This document shows positions 33,648 through 47,104 of a stretch of DNA of 64,000 nucleotides, in pieces. The notes under the pieces are model-generated. The model made no database searches. It was not told the DNA's origin and saw only the letters and a list, made by a program, of their open reading frames with translations. Source of the DNA: Cephalotus follicularis (Eukaryota; Streptophyta; Magnoliopsida; Oxalidales; Cephalotaceae); NCBI GenBank assembly GCA_001972305.1, contig BDDD01000919.1, positions 401,715 to 465,714 of the forward strand, read 5' to 3'. The position numbers and the translations under genes are program-made. The stretch's first letter is position 1; the number at the start of each line of letters is the position of its first letter.

Positions 33648-36600
33648 ATGTCCTTCAATCAATCAAGGCCCGATAAAAGCGAGTCACAAAACCGAAAATC
33701 AGGGCGATCCGCGAGCTTTAATCAGCAGCGGACCTCCTCAGCAGCTTACGGTGGTAAGGGTGCTGGCGCCGGGCCCGCCCCTTCGCCGTCTCTTTCCTCT
33801 AATCGAAGGTATTTATGCTAAAGCATGTTTCTTTTTATGTGGATTCTAGAGTTAGGGTTTCTATATTTCTTGGTCGGGTTCATTAATGATTTTGGAATGT
33901 TAATATAGTTTTAATAAGAAGTCTAACAATGCACAAGGAGGACAATCTAGGGTAACCACACCCCCCGTGGCCAATCCTTTGGAGTCTGCCCCTCGTAATC
34001 TGCAGAATGGAGCCCATGCACAATCCCAATTACATGGTATGATCGCATTTGCTCATCTTGATTTCCTATCTAGATTTTAAAGGATTGATATAATTGAGGA
34101 TGAACTTGATGAATTTTTGGTTTTGATGAAATAGGAGCATCTGATGCACCGTTTGTTAGCGCTGTTGCCAAGCCGAGTGAATCGACCGCCACTCAGAGAG
34201 GCACCCGTGCTGTTCCAAAGGCTCCAACTCCTCAATCTGCCGCCGTGAGTTCTGACAATACCGCCCCAACAACCCCAGTAAAGAGTATGGTTTCCTTCGA
34301 CTTGATGTACATACATGGTTGTAATCTATATTGCTCATAAGAATGCTGCTTGTGGTTTGGATTTATGGACAGTTTCCTTTTTCTGGTTGTAGATTTGATG
34401 TGTTGTTTTTGCTGATATAATTTTTTCTGATGCCTCAGCCCCAGGTGATGTATCTAAGGGGTTTGCTTTACAATTTGGATCCATAAGTTCAAGCCTCATG
34501 CAGGTACTGTTTTACTTGTTCATAAAGTTTTTTTTAGTGTTGCATGGTGCTCTATTTCATATCTTTTTTTTTTTAAAGATTTCAATTATATAGCAAAAGG
34601 CTTATGCTTCTATTAATTTTGTAGATTCCAGCTCGCACTAGCTCAGCTCCTCCGAATTTGGACGAGCAGAAGCGTGATCAGGTTTGCTTGTTTTTTCTTT
34701 CCCACCTGGCTGGTATGATTGATAATTGACTGTCTAATGAGGTTTCTGCACATCACCATAAACATTCACGAGTTAACTGGACACTTCAACTCTTTTTTTT
34801 CCAATCAGTATGAAATGTTGCATCACATGGAATTAAATTTGATATAAACATGATGGACGCCTTTTTTACTGAGTACTTCCCATCACGCTCATTCATTTTA
34901 CCCTTCATTTTGAAATTCCACTTGTTTTTCTGAATTACATATAATTGTTGACATTTTATGGCTGGTTTTGTGAGTATAATTAATGGATATGTATCTCACA
35001 TTGGTTTAATTTCTTATGTTGGCTTATGATTTGTGGATATTTATATTTTTTCTTACAAAGCTTCTATCCGACTTCTTCACTTACAGGCATGCCATGATTC
35101 TTTTAGGCCTGTGCCAAATTTGCCGACACCTTCTGCTTCTAAGCAGCAGTTGGCAAGGAAGGATGCTGGTACTGCAGACCAGTTTAATGCTGGGGAGGCT
35201 CATCCTTCTCTGAAAGCCAAAAAGGAGACTCAAGCCTTACTTGCACCGACTGTTAACCAAACACAGAAGCCTGTTCTTCCTATTCCTATAACTTCAATGC
35301 AAATGCAGTACCACCAGCCGCAGGTGCCGTTTGGTGGTCCCAACGCGCCTATTCAGACTCAAGGTGTGACAGCTACTTCACTTCAAATGCCGATGCAGAT
35401 GCCACTAACAATTGGAAATGCTCCCCAAGTGCAGCAGCCAATGTTTGTTCATCCATTGCAGCCTCAGGGAATTATGCATCAAAGCCAGAGTTTGGGTTTC
35501 ACAGCACAGATGGGCCCTCCCCAGTTAGTTGGCATGACTGCACAATATCCTCAACAACAGGGAGGGAATTTTGGTGGTCCTCGTAAGAACACTATCAAGA
35601 TTACTTATCCGGATACTCATGAAGAGCTGAGGCTGGATAAACGGACAGATGCTTATTCAGATGGTGGGTCAACGGTCCCGAGGTCTCATCCTAATATGCC
35701 TCAGTCTCAACAAATTCCGTCATTTGGTCCTCCTCATTCAATCAACTATTATCCCAATTCCTACAACCATGGTTCCGTATATTTTTCAGCTCCAAATTCT
35801 CTATCGTTACCCGGTGGCCAGGTAACACAAAATTCCCAAGCGCCGAGATTTAACTATCCAGTTAGCCAAGGTCCTCAAAATGTGGCATTCATGAACTCAT
35901 CAGCTGTTAATTCACTGCCTGTCAACAAGACCACAACTTCAAATGTTGAACATGCACGTGATGCACATAATGTAATCTCCTCTGCTATGGTAGGACCAAC
36001 ACAGGTGACAGTTAAGCTAGCTGCTGGTTCTATTGGAGAAAAGGCTGTAGAATCCTCTTTGTCAAATAGCTCAGCTGCTTTTGAAAAGGTTGGATCCTCT
36101 ATAACTGTAAGGCCATATGGGGAATCTGGGGTATCTCATCTCCATAGAAATTCGGAGACTTCACCTCAAAGCTCTTCACAACTGCCAAAAACTGGCAGTG
36201 AAGCATTGGCCTCCAAGTCATTGCCACAATCTGCAGCAGTTTCTGCTGCCGTCTCTGTTGAGAGCCAGGCATCTAGTTACCTGCCCTCTGCTTCAGCAGC
36301 TTTGTCTGAGGAGTCTGTGCCAGTTGCAACCAATTCTGAGGGGAGAAGAAAGGAGACTTTGAGTAGGTCAAACTCTATTAAAGATCATCAGAAGAAGTCT
36401 GTCAAGAAAGGACATGTCCAGCCTCAAAATCAGGTACTCTATGTACTTTGGTTGATTACCTATCATTTTATGTTGTTCTTTTTCTGACATACATCATGTT
36501 ATATTTCGTCGGCATCAATTCATATTTGTTCTGAACAGGTTGGTGGGCAATCTTCATCAACATCAATGTTGGCTTCACAGATTGCAGAACATGGCATATC

Positions 36601-39600
36601 AACCAACAGTGGAGTGTCTGAAGCTGTAGAAGCAAAAGCAAGTCTCCTTCCATCAGTAATTCATGAGGTTTTGATGGAATCAACTAGAGGTTCACTGTCA
36701 AATGTTTGTGCTCCAACTCTCCATGCTTCCGAGGCAAACGTTGACAGTACTAGGGAAGGCTTTGCTTGTGGTTCATCTGAAATTTATAATGCTAACATCG
36801 GAGTTGATGCCTCAGACAGTGTTCGACTTGATAAGCTAGATGATCTTTCCTCACCGAATGAACAAAAATCTGAAATTCTTGGAACAGAGGAGGGAGAAAT
36901 TAAATCTCCTGAAAGGCTGAAACAACATGACAAGAGTTCTACAGAATCAGCTACATCGAAACTTACAGTACTAGATAAGCAAACCGAACAACAGGAATCT
37001 GTTTCGAAGGAAATTATTATTGGCACTGAGGTTCCAACTTTAGAGTCTGCACTGGGCGTGATGGACGAACCTGTTAGTTGCTTCATAGCAGTTGACAAAA
37101 TCTCTGCTAACATGGATGTCTCCACAACTATGGATTCTACAGATGCTGAAAGTTCTGGTGATAGGGCCTCACCTTTGGATTCCTCTTTGAGAAGAAGTGT
37201 TTCCATGGTTAGTAACAAAGTTTCAGTTACAAAATCTGGAATATCAGGTCAGAAGTCTGCTCATGTTCCAGCCTCCAATCTTTCTCAAGCAACTGTGGAA
37301 CTTGACAGGGAACAGGACAGAGAAGGTGTGGATAGCACTGGTGGTCGTCTGTTTTCTGTTCCAGTTTCTGGTTCCAAGGATAAGCCTACTGTAGAAATGC
37401 ATAGGACAAAGAGTACTACAAAAGGGAAGAGGAATTTAAAAGAAATTCTTCAGAAGAAAGATGCTGAAGGGACGACTTCTGATCTTTATAATGCATATAA
37501 ACGTCCCGAGGAAAAGAAAGAAACTTTTGTGTCTTCAGAAATCACAGAAAGCACTTCTACTGTAAATTCAAATCAGACAGCTGCTGAAGCCCTCCTGATA
37601 GATGACCTAGTAAGCGAATTTGGTGTGCAAAATAAGGCCGAGCTAGATGATTGGGAAGATGTCGCTGACATTTCGACATTGAAACTGGAAGCTTTAGAAA
37701 ATGGGAAAAATGGAAATGAAAATATGGCCAAGAAGTATTCCAGAGATTTCCTCCTGAAATTTGCGGAGCAATGTACTGATCTTCCTGAAGGTTTTGAAAT
37801 TAGCTCTGATATAGGGGACATATTGAGGAGTGCTAATGCCAATGTTTCTCATCTTGGTGATCGTGATTTACACTCTAGTCCAGGAAGAGCGGTCGATAGG
37901 ACAGCAGTTGGATCTCGAATAGACCGTCGTGGGAGTGGTGTGCTTGATGATGACCGTTGGAATAAAGTACCTGGTCCTTTTGGTCCAGTGAGGGAAATGC
38001 GCCTGGATAGTGGTTATGGAGTCAATGCGGGTTTTCGGCCTGGACAAGTAGGCAACTATGGTGTTCTGAGGAATCCTCGTGCACAGTCTCCTGTGCAGTA
38101 TGTTGGAGGGATCCTGTCTGGGCCAATGCAATCCATTGGTTCTCAGGGAGGGTTGCAAAGAAACAACTCTGATGCTGACAGGTGGCAGCGTGCTTCTAAT
38201 TTTCAGCTGAAGGGTTTGATTCCTTCTCCACAGACTCCATTACAGATGATGCACAAAGCTGAGAAAAAGTACGAGGTGGGTAAAGTGACAGATGAGGAAC
38301 AGGCCAAGCAAAGGCAGTTGAAAGCTATATTAAACAAGTTAACTCCGCAAAACTTTGAAAAACTGTTTGAGCAAGTTAAAGCAGTGAATATTGACAATGC
38401 TGGCACTCTCACTGGTGTCATCTCACAGATTTTTGACAAAGCTTTGATGGAGCCTACGTTCTGTGAAATGTATGCCAATTTCTGCTATTATCTGGCTGGA
38501 GAGCTGCCTGATTTCAGTGAAGATAATGAAAAAATAACTTTCAAAAGGTTGCTTTTGAACAAATGCCAGGAGGAATTTGAGAGGGGTGAGAGAGAGCAAG
38601 AAGAAGCTAATAAAGCTGATGAAGAAGGTGAGATCAAACAGTCTGAAGAGGAAAGGGAAGAGAAGAGAGTTAAAGCGCGAAGAAGAATGTTGGGTAACAT
38701 TAGACTAATTGGGGAGTTGTACAAGAAGAAAATGCTGACAGAGAGAATAATGCATGAATGCATCAAGAAGTTGCTGGGTCAGTATCAGAATCCCGATGAA
38801 GAAGATGTTGAGTCTTTGTGCAAATTGATGAGCACTATTGGAGAGATGATTGACCATCCCAAGGCCAAGGAGCATATGGATGCATATTTTGACATGATGG
38901 CAAACCTATCAAACAACATGAAACTATCCTCTAGGGTTAGGTTCATGCTGAAGGATTCAATTGATCTAAGAAAGAATAAGTGGCAGCAGAGGAGGAAAGT
39001 AGAAGGGCCAAAAAAGATTGAAGAAGTGCACAGAGATGCTGCTCAAGAACGACAAGCACAAGTTGGTAGGCTTCCTCGCAATTCCAGCATGAATCCCTCA
39101 CCAAGAAGAGCACCTATGGATTTCAATCAAAGAGGTTCTATGTTAACATCCCCAAATGCCCAGCTGGGCAATTTCCGAGGGCTCCCCCCTCAGCTTCGTG
39201 GGTTTGGCACACAGGATATACGGTTTGAGGAAAGACAATCTTATGAGGCCAGGACCTTGTCAGTTCCCCTGCCACAAAGACCTGTTGGCGAGGATTCTAT
39301 CACCTTAGGTCCTCAAGGAGGTCTTGCTAGAGGAATGTCCATTAGAGGCCCACCGACAACGTCAAGCTCTGCATTAGCGGATATTCCTCCCAATCCTGGG
39401 GAGTCAAGGAGAATGGCAGCCGGTTTGAATGGTTTTGGTACCATTTCAGAGCGGAGCACTTACGGCCCCAGGGAAGATCCAATTCCGAGATATGTACCGG
39501 ACAGATTTCCAGTTCCTGCTGCTTATGACCAATTGAGTGTGCAAGACCGTAGTATTAATTATGTCAACAGAGACCCAAGGAATCCTGCAAGTAGCTTTGA

Positions 39601-41772
39601 TCGACCACTTCCAACCTCACCTCCCACAAGATTGCAGGGACCACCAGCTTCTACTCAAAATGTTCCTCCAGAAAAGGTGTGGCCAGAAGAACGCCTACGA
39701 GATATGTCAATGGCAGCAATAAAAGAATTTTACAGGTATCGTTTTTTTCATGCATTGTATTCATGCTGTTATTTCTCTTTAATCTGTATGTTTATATTTG
39801 TCTTTATAAAATTGTGAATCCATTCCAGGTTATCAATTATTCTTGGGGCCATTTATGTTTTTGTACCATCTTTACACTTGTTATCTACTGTTAAACATAT
39901 CATTTAAGTTTCTTCTTCTTATGATGAGTAGAGATATCAGAATGCCATGTCTTTGAATAATGGCTCCTCACAGATGTTTGGTGTATTTTCAGATATAGTT
40001 TGCGCAAAATGGAATTTGGACTTATATGTAATTATTATGCTTGTAGTACTTTTAGAGGCATGTATCGATTGATCTGGGAAAAACAATTAAGTAACCACTT
40101 GTCAACATTTGGGTTTGCAACAATTGATGAGATAATATTTGAAATATTATTATTGAGATGGCATAGTGATGAAACAATAATAGAGATTGTTTCTTCTCTC
40201 TTTTATTGTAGGCCTATGTTGTGTGACTATGTATGATGGTTCTCTGTTTGCCTTATCTTGACCTTTGTATATTCCTTTGTCCCCTTAGTGAATCAAGTCG
40301 GTCACTTAAAATAGTATGCTTAATCTGTCAAGAATTGAATTGATGACCGCTGTCCTAAATAGCTATTGTCTCATACACTGTATCAGATCCTTGGTGAGGA
40401 AATAAGCATTAGGCGCGAAGAGTTTAATTTTTTCTTGTCAAACCTGTTGCTGTGGTCTGATTCTTTGAAAGGGTTTGTCATACCTTCTTAGGTCAATAAG
40501 TTTGGAAAGGAAGTTGAAATGGGCTACAAGGCACCATATGTGTACCCATAGCAGCTGAAATTGAAATGATTACCGATTCAGTTTGGTTGAGGACAAATAA
40601 GGAAGTTGGGTTTGGTTAACTTCTCATCCTGGAACTTTTTAGTTTGGTGGAATTGGTTCTAAAGGAGTGAATTTGTCCAGATAGATTCCGTAACAACTCT
40701 TATAAATTTAGAAATTAAATGCTGTTTCTGTCTTCTTTATTTCGTTCTTTCATGTGCTTTCTGGAACAACAGTTCTTATTCCATCGTTCATATTCAAGAC
40801 CATCCAAGGTTTTCCATTAGCTGTTGAAAATACAGATTAAGCTTTTAGGTAATGCGTAATCTCAGGGGCTCTTTATTATGCAGACAGCTGTGTGGTCCAA
40901 AAGGTTACAAATTCCGCACAAATGTGGTTTTGATCAATGTTGTATAATAGAGTTGTGATAAATGACTCCTACAAAACATTTTATGAGATGCGTTGTTCTT
41001 TACAAGTAGTCTTAATACCTTGTATATAAATTTCTTGGAGCAAAGATGCAAGTTTTGAATAAATTTATCTTTGTACTTGCTAGTGATTTTAATTAAGCCA
41101 CCTTTCCACTCCCCTCTCCCTTTCTTTTCTCAGTGCCAGGGATGAGAAAGAAGTTGCCTTGTGCATCAAAGATTTGAATTCTCCAGGTTTCCATCCTTCG
41201 ATGATCTCTCTGTGGGTCATAGACTCATTTGAGAGAAAGGACATGGAAAGGGATCTCTTGGCTGCGCTACTTGTGAATCTTACAAGGTCACGGGATGGCG
41301 TATTGAGTCAGGGCCAGCTTATCAAAGGGTAGAAAACAGACATCACATTTTAATGATTAAATAATTTTATACAGCTTTTTACAACTTTGATTTATTTGTT
41401 TTGTTCAATTTTTAATATATCAAAAAACTCCATTGACCCAGGTTTGAATCTGTTCTCACTACTTTGGAGGATGCAGTGAATGATGCTCCAAAAGCGGCAG
41501 AATTTCTTGGCCAAATCTTTGCCAAAGCTGTTTTGGATAATGTGATTCCCATGAGGGAGATTGGGCGGTTGGTGTATGAAGGCGGAGAGGAGCCGGGCCA
41601 TCTTTTAGAAATTGGGCTTGCAGGTGATGTTCTTGGTAGCACCTTGGAGATGATTAAATTAGAGAAGGGAGAAACTGTCTTGAATGAGATTCGTACGAGT
41701 TCCAACTTACGATTGGAGGATTTCCGGCCTCCAAATCCTAACAGATCAAGGATATTAGAAAATTTTATTTAG
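33648..41772 (+). CDS. EIF4G: Eukaryotic translation initiation factor 4G (eIF4G)
   Basis: eIF4G is the scaffold of the cap-binding complex eIF4F, joining eIF4E, eIF4A, eIF3 and poly(A)-binding protein in the cytosol. The N-terminus MSFNQSRPDKSE is the usual plant start. Exons: 33648-33808, 33910-34036, 34135-34284, 34439-34503, 34625-34681, 35087-36433, 36539-39735, 41134-41328, 41442-41772, all with GT..AG introns. The product is about 1876 residues, normal for plant eIF4G. Residues to about 1000 are Ser/Gln/Pro-rich. The eIF4E-binding motif YSRDFLL lies near residue 1035, MIF4G at about 1225-1470 (from QLKAILNKLTPQNF), and MA3 from about 1702 to the end. By my count exon 2 is one base short of keeping frame (see findings). 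No in-frame stop elsewhere; it looks functional. Confidence 0.96.
39736..41133 (+). other. Large intron of eIF4G between MIF4G-side and MA3 exons
   Basis: About 1.4 kb from CAG/GTATCG to TTTCTCAG/TG, T-rich, with no recognisable inserted element or gene. Confidence 0.8.
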
Positions 41773-42662
41773 AGGATACTGATGCTCATTGTATCTTTTT
41801 AGAAGAAATTCATGCCCCTTGCTTAATAGGGTAATTTTATTAATTTGCAAGATATTTTGCCTTTTGGGGTGGGTTGGGATTTATATATGGGTTTCTTCTC
41901 GTTGTTTTAGTATTATATATTTCAAAATATTCACTGCAATGCAATTATGAAAGGTTCAAATTCAATTGAGCATAAAGTATTTTTCAGCCACCTCGTCTTA
42001 CGAATCGACTTAGTAAGTGCCCCCATCAACTTATGAATTGCTTGCCTCTCGTGTCATCTCGTAATTAATTTTTGTTTCTTTATTGTTTAGTGTCAGTTTC
42101 TATCATATGCTGAAAATGATGTCAATTTCATCTCATAATATGATATTTACGAATGGTATTTTTCAAGTTTAAATTTTGCTGCGCATTAAAAAATTCGATG
42201 CAGGAATGGAATGCACAACAAAACATCTTTGCATCTACGAATCTCAAAATCAGTACACCCTAAAATCCTGACATGTTAAGTTGTCAACATGTGCTTCTAA
42301 GCACATGCAAATAAGACATTAACCACTAATGCTCATGGGTTCTTAAGTATTATGGGATAATTTTCACTGATACCATAAAAAATTACTACAGGGCCTGAAA
42401 AATCATCAGTCCCGGCACTTAAGAGAAATATCAGCGACTGACCCGTTCTCAAGAGTGGTAATTATGAACGAGGGTTAGTGCTTAGAGGGTGATCCCAAAA
42501 TTTTTCATATATAATAGAATATTTATGCACTATCCTGGATGAATTATTGATTATTTATCATAATAATATTCTTTTTATGAACGTGATAATTTATAAATAA
42601 ATAAATAAACATATTTTTAAAATACATATATAACAAAGAAATAAATAATTCTTTTATCATTG
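41773..42662. other. eIF4G 3' UTR and spacer
   Basis: T-rich sequence follows the stop, consistent with a 3' UTR of 150-250 bases. The rest is AT-rich spacer up to the copia LTR. I see no gene. Confidence 0.6.
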
Positions 42663-42836
42663 TGTTAACGTACAAAAACATATTATGGTAGATTAGTCTT
42701 TCTATCAATGGAATATGAATACATTTATGTAATTAAGGAATATGAATATGTTTAAGTATAGGATTTACAATTACCTTGTAATTCTACTAGTATAAATATA
42801 CAAGGCCTCTTTTCAATCTTTGTTTTTCGGTTTTCA
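42663..42836 (+). repeat. 5' LTR of copia A
   Basis: About 174 bases, TGTTAACG to GGTTTTCA, with TATAAATATAC near 42791 as a likely TATA box. The PBS follows four bases later. Confidence 0.8.
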
Positions 42837-43392
42837 ATTTGGTATCAGAGCACCGATCTCGTATTGGAAATTTTTTCGGTGATTAGTGCCGCTGCCTTTT
42901 TCCTTCGTGTTTCTTGGAGGTTACCGACGGATTACCGATGCCTAAACAACTTTTGCAACGACAAAACAAACCCAGACTTGCTCCATTTCGACCTTTTTCT
43001 CGTCAACTGCACCTGTCGCCGTCCACGATTTTTTTTGGCGAGATTTAGTCCAAATGTGCCTGACAGTTGGACGTGTCAGCTATCGGTCATCCTTCGCCTG
43101 AAGTTTCACCGTCATAGGAGCTCCCACGCGCCGTCAACGTCAGGTTGCACTTCATTTGTTTTTTTGTAGATCTATGCCGACTCCGGTGGAATCAGCCTAC
43201 ATGCGCACCACCTTTGGAATCGCCGGCCTCTGAACTACAAAACCAAGTTGCTTTCACCGCTGCACTCACCGTCGCAGCCTCCGATCTATATCTCTGTTCC
43301 AGCTCTTTTTAGCAAGCAACTTGATTGGTTTGCCTAGCCTTTTGGAACCTTTTAGATTGTTTTTTATGGTATTTTTTACCTGATTTGTCAAT

Positions 43393-43918
43393 ATGTCTGA
43401 CAATGCAAGCAACGGGACCACCGGGGCCACTACTAGAGTTGTGACTACTGGGGTTCTTAACTCAAATCTCCATATTAGCCCTTTCAAATTTGATGGGGCT
43501 AATTATTTAACATGGTCGAAAGCCTCTATGTTATCTATAAGGACCCATAAGCTTGCATGATACCTGACTGAGGCAACTATGCATCGTACTAATGGCGATA
43601 AAGATGTTGAAGAGAAATGGTCGTTTGAGGATTCTATGGTTATGTATTGGCTTGTTCAATCCATCGAATCATCACTTAGCAAACAATACACAGCCTTGAA
43701 CACTGCTAAAGATGTCTGGGATACTATTGTTCAACAATACTCTAGAGAGAATAATTATGTTTGAAGCTATGATATCCACAATGAGTGTTTCGGATTTAGT
43801 CAGGGGGGCCTATCTCTAGTTGAATATTACTCTAAATTAACTTATATATGACAACAACTTGATTCTCATTGTAGCTTACAACTACAAATCCTACAGACGA
43901 TGTGGCATTTCAGAGGTA
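43393..43918 (+). pseudogene. gag: Copia A gag, part before element B
   Basis: ATG at 43393 starts MSDNASNGTTG, then ISPFKFDGANYLTWSKA, the usual copia gag start. Stops occur at 43558 and 43762 (with a probable frameshift). The reading is cut at 43918 by element B and resumes at 50178 with MDKLRVWDFLAGLNPEYDHV. Confidence 0.85.
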
Positions 43919-45082
43919 TATTGGCTTTTGCCACCCCTTTAAATGTGTCAAATAGTGATATTTCGATGATTAACAAAATTGAAATACTTGTATGCATATT
44001 TTGATATCTTACAAAATCATCTACTCACTTGATTTTATGTCCAAAGTATTGCAAAGTTTAAAGTTGCAGATTCAGGCAAAAACAGTCGACTGCCCATGAT
44101 GAACAGCCGACTGTTTAGGTTGAGTAGCCGACTGCCTGGGTTGAACAGCTGACTGGAATTTCAAAGAATCCCATAATCTGGAATTGTACTCCATCTAGCC
44201 GACTGTATTAGGGGTCTAGCCGACTGGCAAGACAAAACAGCCGACTGCCAAGGATCTCCAGCCGACTGTCAAGAAGTGCACATTTAGACCAGTAGCTTTT
44301 GAGAAATCCAATTTTCCAATAACAACCGACTAAAGCAGGGAAACAGCCGATTGTTTTGGCAAACAGTCGACTGTCAAGTTCATCCAGCCGACTGCCTTCA
44401 CCAACGGCTATAATCATAAATGCACAACAACTTCTCCAGCCGACTGCCAAGAAAATCCAGCCGTCTGGATTTGGTCTGAAGTTTAAAAATAGATCCGTTG
44501 AAGCATCTCTATATAAGAAAAAGTGAGGTATCATTAAAAAAAAGAGATAACAAGACAATACACATTTCTTCCAAGCAACTCAAGAGCAATCCTACACCTT
44601 TCAAATCAATACCGAAGCTTTGTTCAAGTATTTTAAAGCCTATCTTAGATAGCTATTGTTTGTAAGCCTTACTTAGCAATATCTAGCCTTTGAGAGGTTA
44701 TTGTAAACAACACAAAACATCTTTACAATCTTTTATTATATAAGGGGAGTGAACCCTTAGAGAGATAATCAAGGGGAGTGAACCCTTAGTAGGATTATCA
44801 TGGGAAGTGAACCCAAATTTTGTAAGGTGTTTTTCTTTGATTTTCACCCGCAATCCAAAATCAAAGGGTGCTAGTGGATTCTAGTGAAAACTCAAGGAGC
44901 TACGTTGGGAAAGTGGACGTAGGCAAGAGATTGGCCGAACCACTATAAAATTGTGTTTGCACTCTCTCTAACTCTATATCTCTTTACGTATTTAATTGTT
45001 CTTATATTCTTGTATGCTTGTTTCCGTAAGTATATTTCCGCAAATTATATATCTTTAGAAGGTTGCCTTATAAGGTTTTTCA
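43919..45082 (+). repeat. 5' LTR of element B
   Basis: About 1.16 kb. Layout: start TATTGGCTTTTG (TG changed to TA), motif array 44082-44470, TATA box TATATAAG at 44510, a transcribed part with three AAGGGGAGTGAACCCTTAG-like repeats (44740-44815), and end TTTTTCA. The 3' LTR is colinear with only small differences. Confidence 0.9.
44082..44470 (+). promoter_or_regulatory. CAGCCGACTG array in the 5' LTR (RCCGAC motifs)
   Basis: I count nine RCCGAC cores here (eight GCCGAC, one ACCGAC), plus CAGTCGACTG palindromes and decayed copies, with irregular spacers of about 10-60 bases. RCCGAC is the core of the DRE/CRT element bound by plant DREB/CBF factors. The array ends about 45 bases before the TATA box at 44510. 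That it confers cold or drought response is inference. Confidence 0.75.
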
Positions 45083-45137
45083 GTTGGTATCAGAGAGGTT
45101 ATTTCATAATTCTTAATTGTTAGAAATATAAAGATCC

Positions 45138-46812
45138 ATGACAACTTCTATGAATCAAAATGTAGGAGTAGAATGTTCCTCCATCTCTAGACCCCCATTC
45201 TTTGATGGAAACAATTATAGTTTTTGAAAAACTAGAATGAGAATATTTTTACAATCCTTAGACTATCAATTATGGCACATTATTATAAATGGTCTTAGGA
45301 TGCCCACAAGAACGATAGAAGGAGTAGTCTCTCTAAAACCCGAAAATGAATTTAACGATAATGATTTTAGAATGCTTCAATTAAATTAAAAATCTAAACA
45401 AGTTTTGTTTTGTGCCGTGGGTCCAAATGAGTTTAATCGTATTTCTTCTTGCGACACGACTAAAGAAATGTGGGACTTGTTAGAAGTTACGTATGAAGGT
45501 ACTAACCAAGTAAAGGAATCGAAGTATGCTTGTACATGAATACGAATTATTTTTGATGCATGACAATGAAAGTATTAGTGATATGTTTACTCGTTTTACT
45601 ATGATTATTAATTCTCTTAAAAATCTTGGAAAATCTTATTCTAACCAAGAACTTGTAAGGAAAATCTTAAGGTGCTTGCCAAAAAATTGGACTCCAAAGG
45701 TAACGGCAATTGAGGAAGCTAAGGATCTCTTAACTCTTCCACTTGAACAACTCCTAGGTTCCTTGATGACACATGAGACAACAATGAAGAATCATGAGCT
45801 TGTGGAAGTCAAAAAGAAGAAGACGATTGCCTTAAGAGCCTCGAGGGAAGAAAGTGAAAGTGATGAAGAAGGAGATATGACGCTTATAACTTCTCAATTC
45901 AAGAAGTTTCTAAAGAGTCAAAAAGGCAAAAAGGCCTTAAAAAAGAAATTCCCTCAAGAAGAAGAATCAAGAAAAAGGGAAGAGCCAACTTGTTATGAAT
46001 GCAAAAAGTCGGGTCACTTCAAAAACGAATGTCCAAATCTTAAAAAGAAAGCGCAATTCAAGAAGAAGGATGAATACTCAAAAAGGAAGAAAGCAATGGT
46101 AGCCACATGGGATGATAGCGATCCCTCAAGCTCCGAAGAAGGAAGTGATGAAGAGGTTGCAAACATTGATTTCATGGAAATTGAGGATGAGGATGAAAAT
46201 GAGGTAAATTTTACTTTTGATGAGTTGCAAAATGCATATGAGAACTTGTTTAACGAATATGAAAATGTTTGCTTGAGAAACAAGTCTCTAAAGAAAAATG
46301 CTATTTCAATGTCTAAAGAAATTGAAAATCTAAAGAGTGAAATTAGCAAATATATAAGCGAAATTGAATCTATAAAAAATGAGAAGAGTTACTATATGAA
46401 TGGGATTGACGTTTTAAATATTTCTTCAAAATTATCAATTGATTTTAAGGAAGAAAATGAGAAGCTAAAACTTGAAATTGATGCTTTGAAGAAAACTTTT
46501 ACTAAGTTTTCTAATAGTAGTGACAAGTTAGATAATCTTCTAAGACTTCAAAGGTGTGTATTTGACAAAGTCGGTCTCGACTATGAAGAAATGAATAATG
46601 TCAAACACTTTAATAATTTCATTGTTAAGAAAGTAGAGCCCAAAATTTCTTGCAACTATTGTGGTAGACTAGGACATATTTTCACTTCATGCTTCCATAG
46701 AAAGAATATTGGTAAAACTAAGAAAGTTTGGGTTCCCAAAGGAACCATTTTGACTAACCCTCAGACTCAAATTTATTTGGGTACCAAAAGTTTAAATTTC
46801 CTTACTTTGTAG
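45138..46812 (+). pseudogene. gag: Element B gag (two CCHC knuckles, coiled coil), lightly broken
   Basis: Starts MTTSMNQNVGVECSS at 45138 and FFDGNNY near 45205. Stops occur at 45226 and 45387, with a frameshift at about 45525. From 45526 the frame is open for 428 codons: LRCLPKNWTPKVTAIEEAKD, LPLEQLLGSLMTHE, knuckle CYECKKSGHFKNEC (about 45990), an acidic SSSEEGSDEE stretch, a long Lys/Glu/Asn-rich probable coiled coil (46200-46520), and a second knuckle CNYCGRLGHIFTSC (about 46652). Gag forms the particle and binds RNA. Confidence 0.9.
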
Positions 46813-47051
46813 GTGTGCTCGAAGGAAATGGTACTATGAAAACATCAAGCTAAATATGATCACAGTGAGCACATGAGTAGTAAGTGTTTTGGTAGTAAAT
46901 ATCATGATATTTGTTTGATTATGTGTTTTTGAATGTAATTATGTGATTAGATGTATATAAAATGTTTTTTGAACTCATGTTTTGCATCCAACATTAAGTT
47001 TTAACTCAATCATCAAATATCTAAATCACTATTAGTTAATAATAGCTGATT
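46813..47051 (+). other. Deletion junction where pol is missing
   Basis: Directly after gag the sequence still resembles the gag-pol junction of the element at 8600 (TTTGTAG.TGTGC), then becomes AT-rich without any protease, integrase or RT motif. Confidence 0.6.
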
Positions 47052-47104
47052 ATGGATTTTCAGATCAAAGAGAAACTCAAAATTTGCCTATTTCGAGTTT
47101 TGCA

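Noticed and set aside
34077-34338. Minus-strand frames over eIF4G exon 3
   Set aside because: They are shadows of the eIF4G coding exon and its intron.
40000-40236. A 78-codon frame in the large eIF4G intron
   Set aside because: No domain, low-complexity T-rich context, and not needed for the eIF4G reading.
44082-44470. CRISPR-like reading of the CAGCCGACTG array
   Set aside because: Repeats of about ten bases with irregular spacers inside a plant LTR, no cas genes, and a eukaryotic host.
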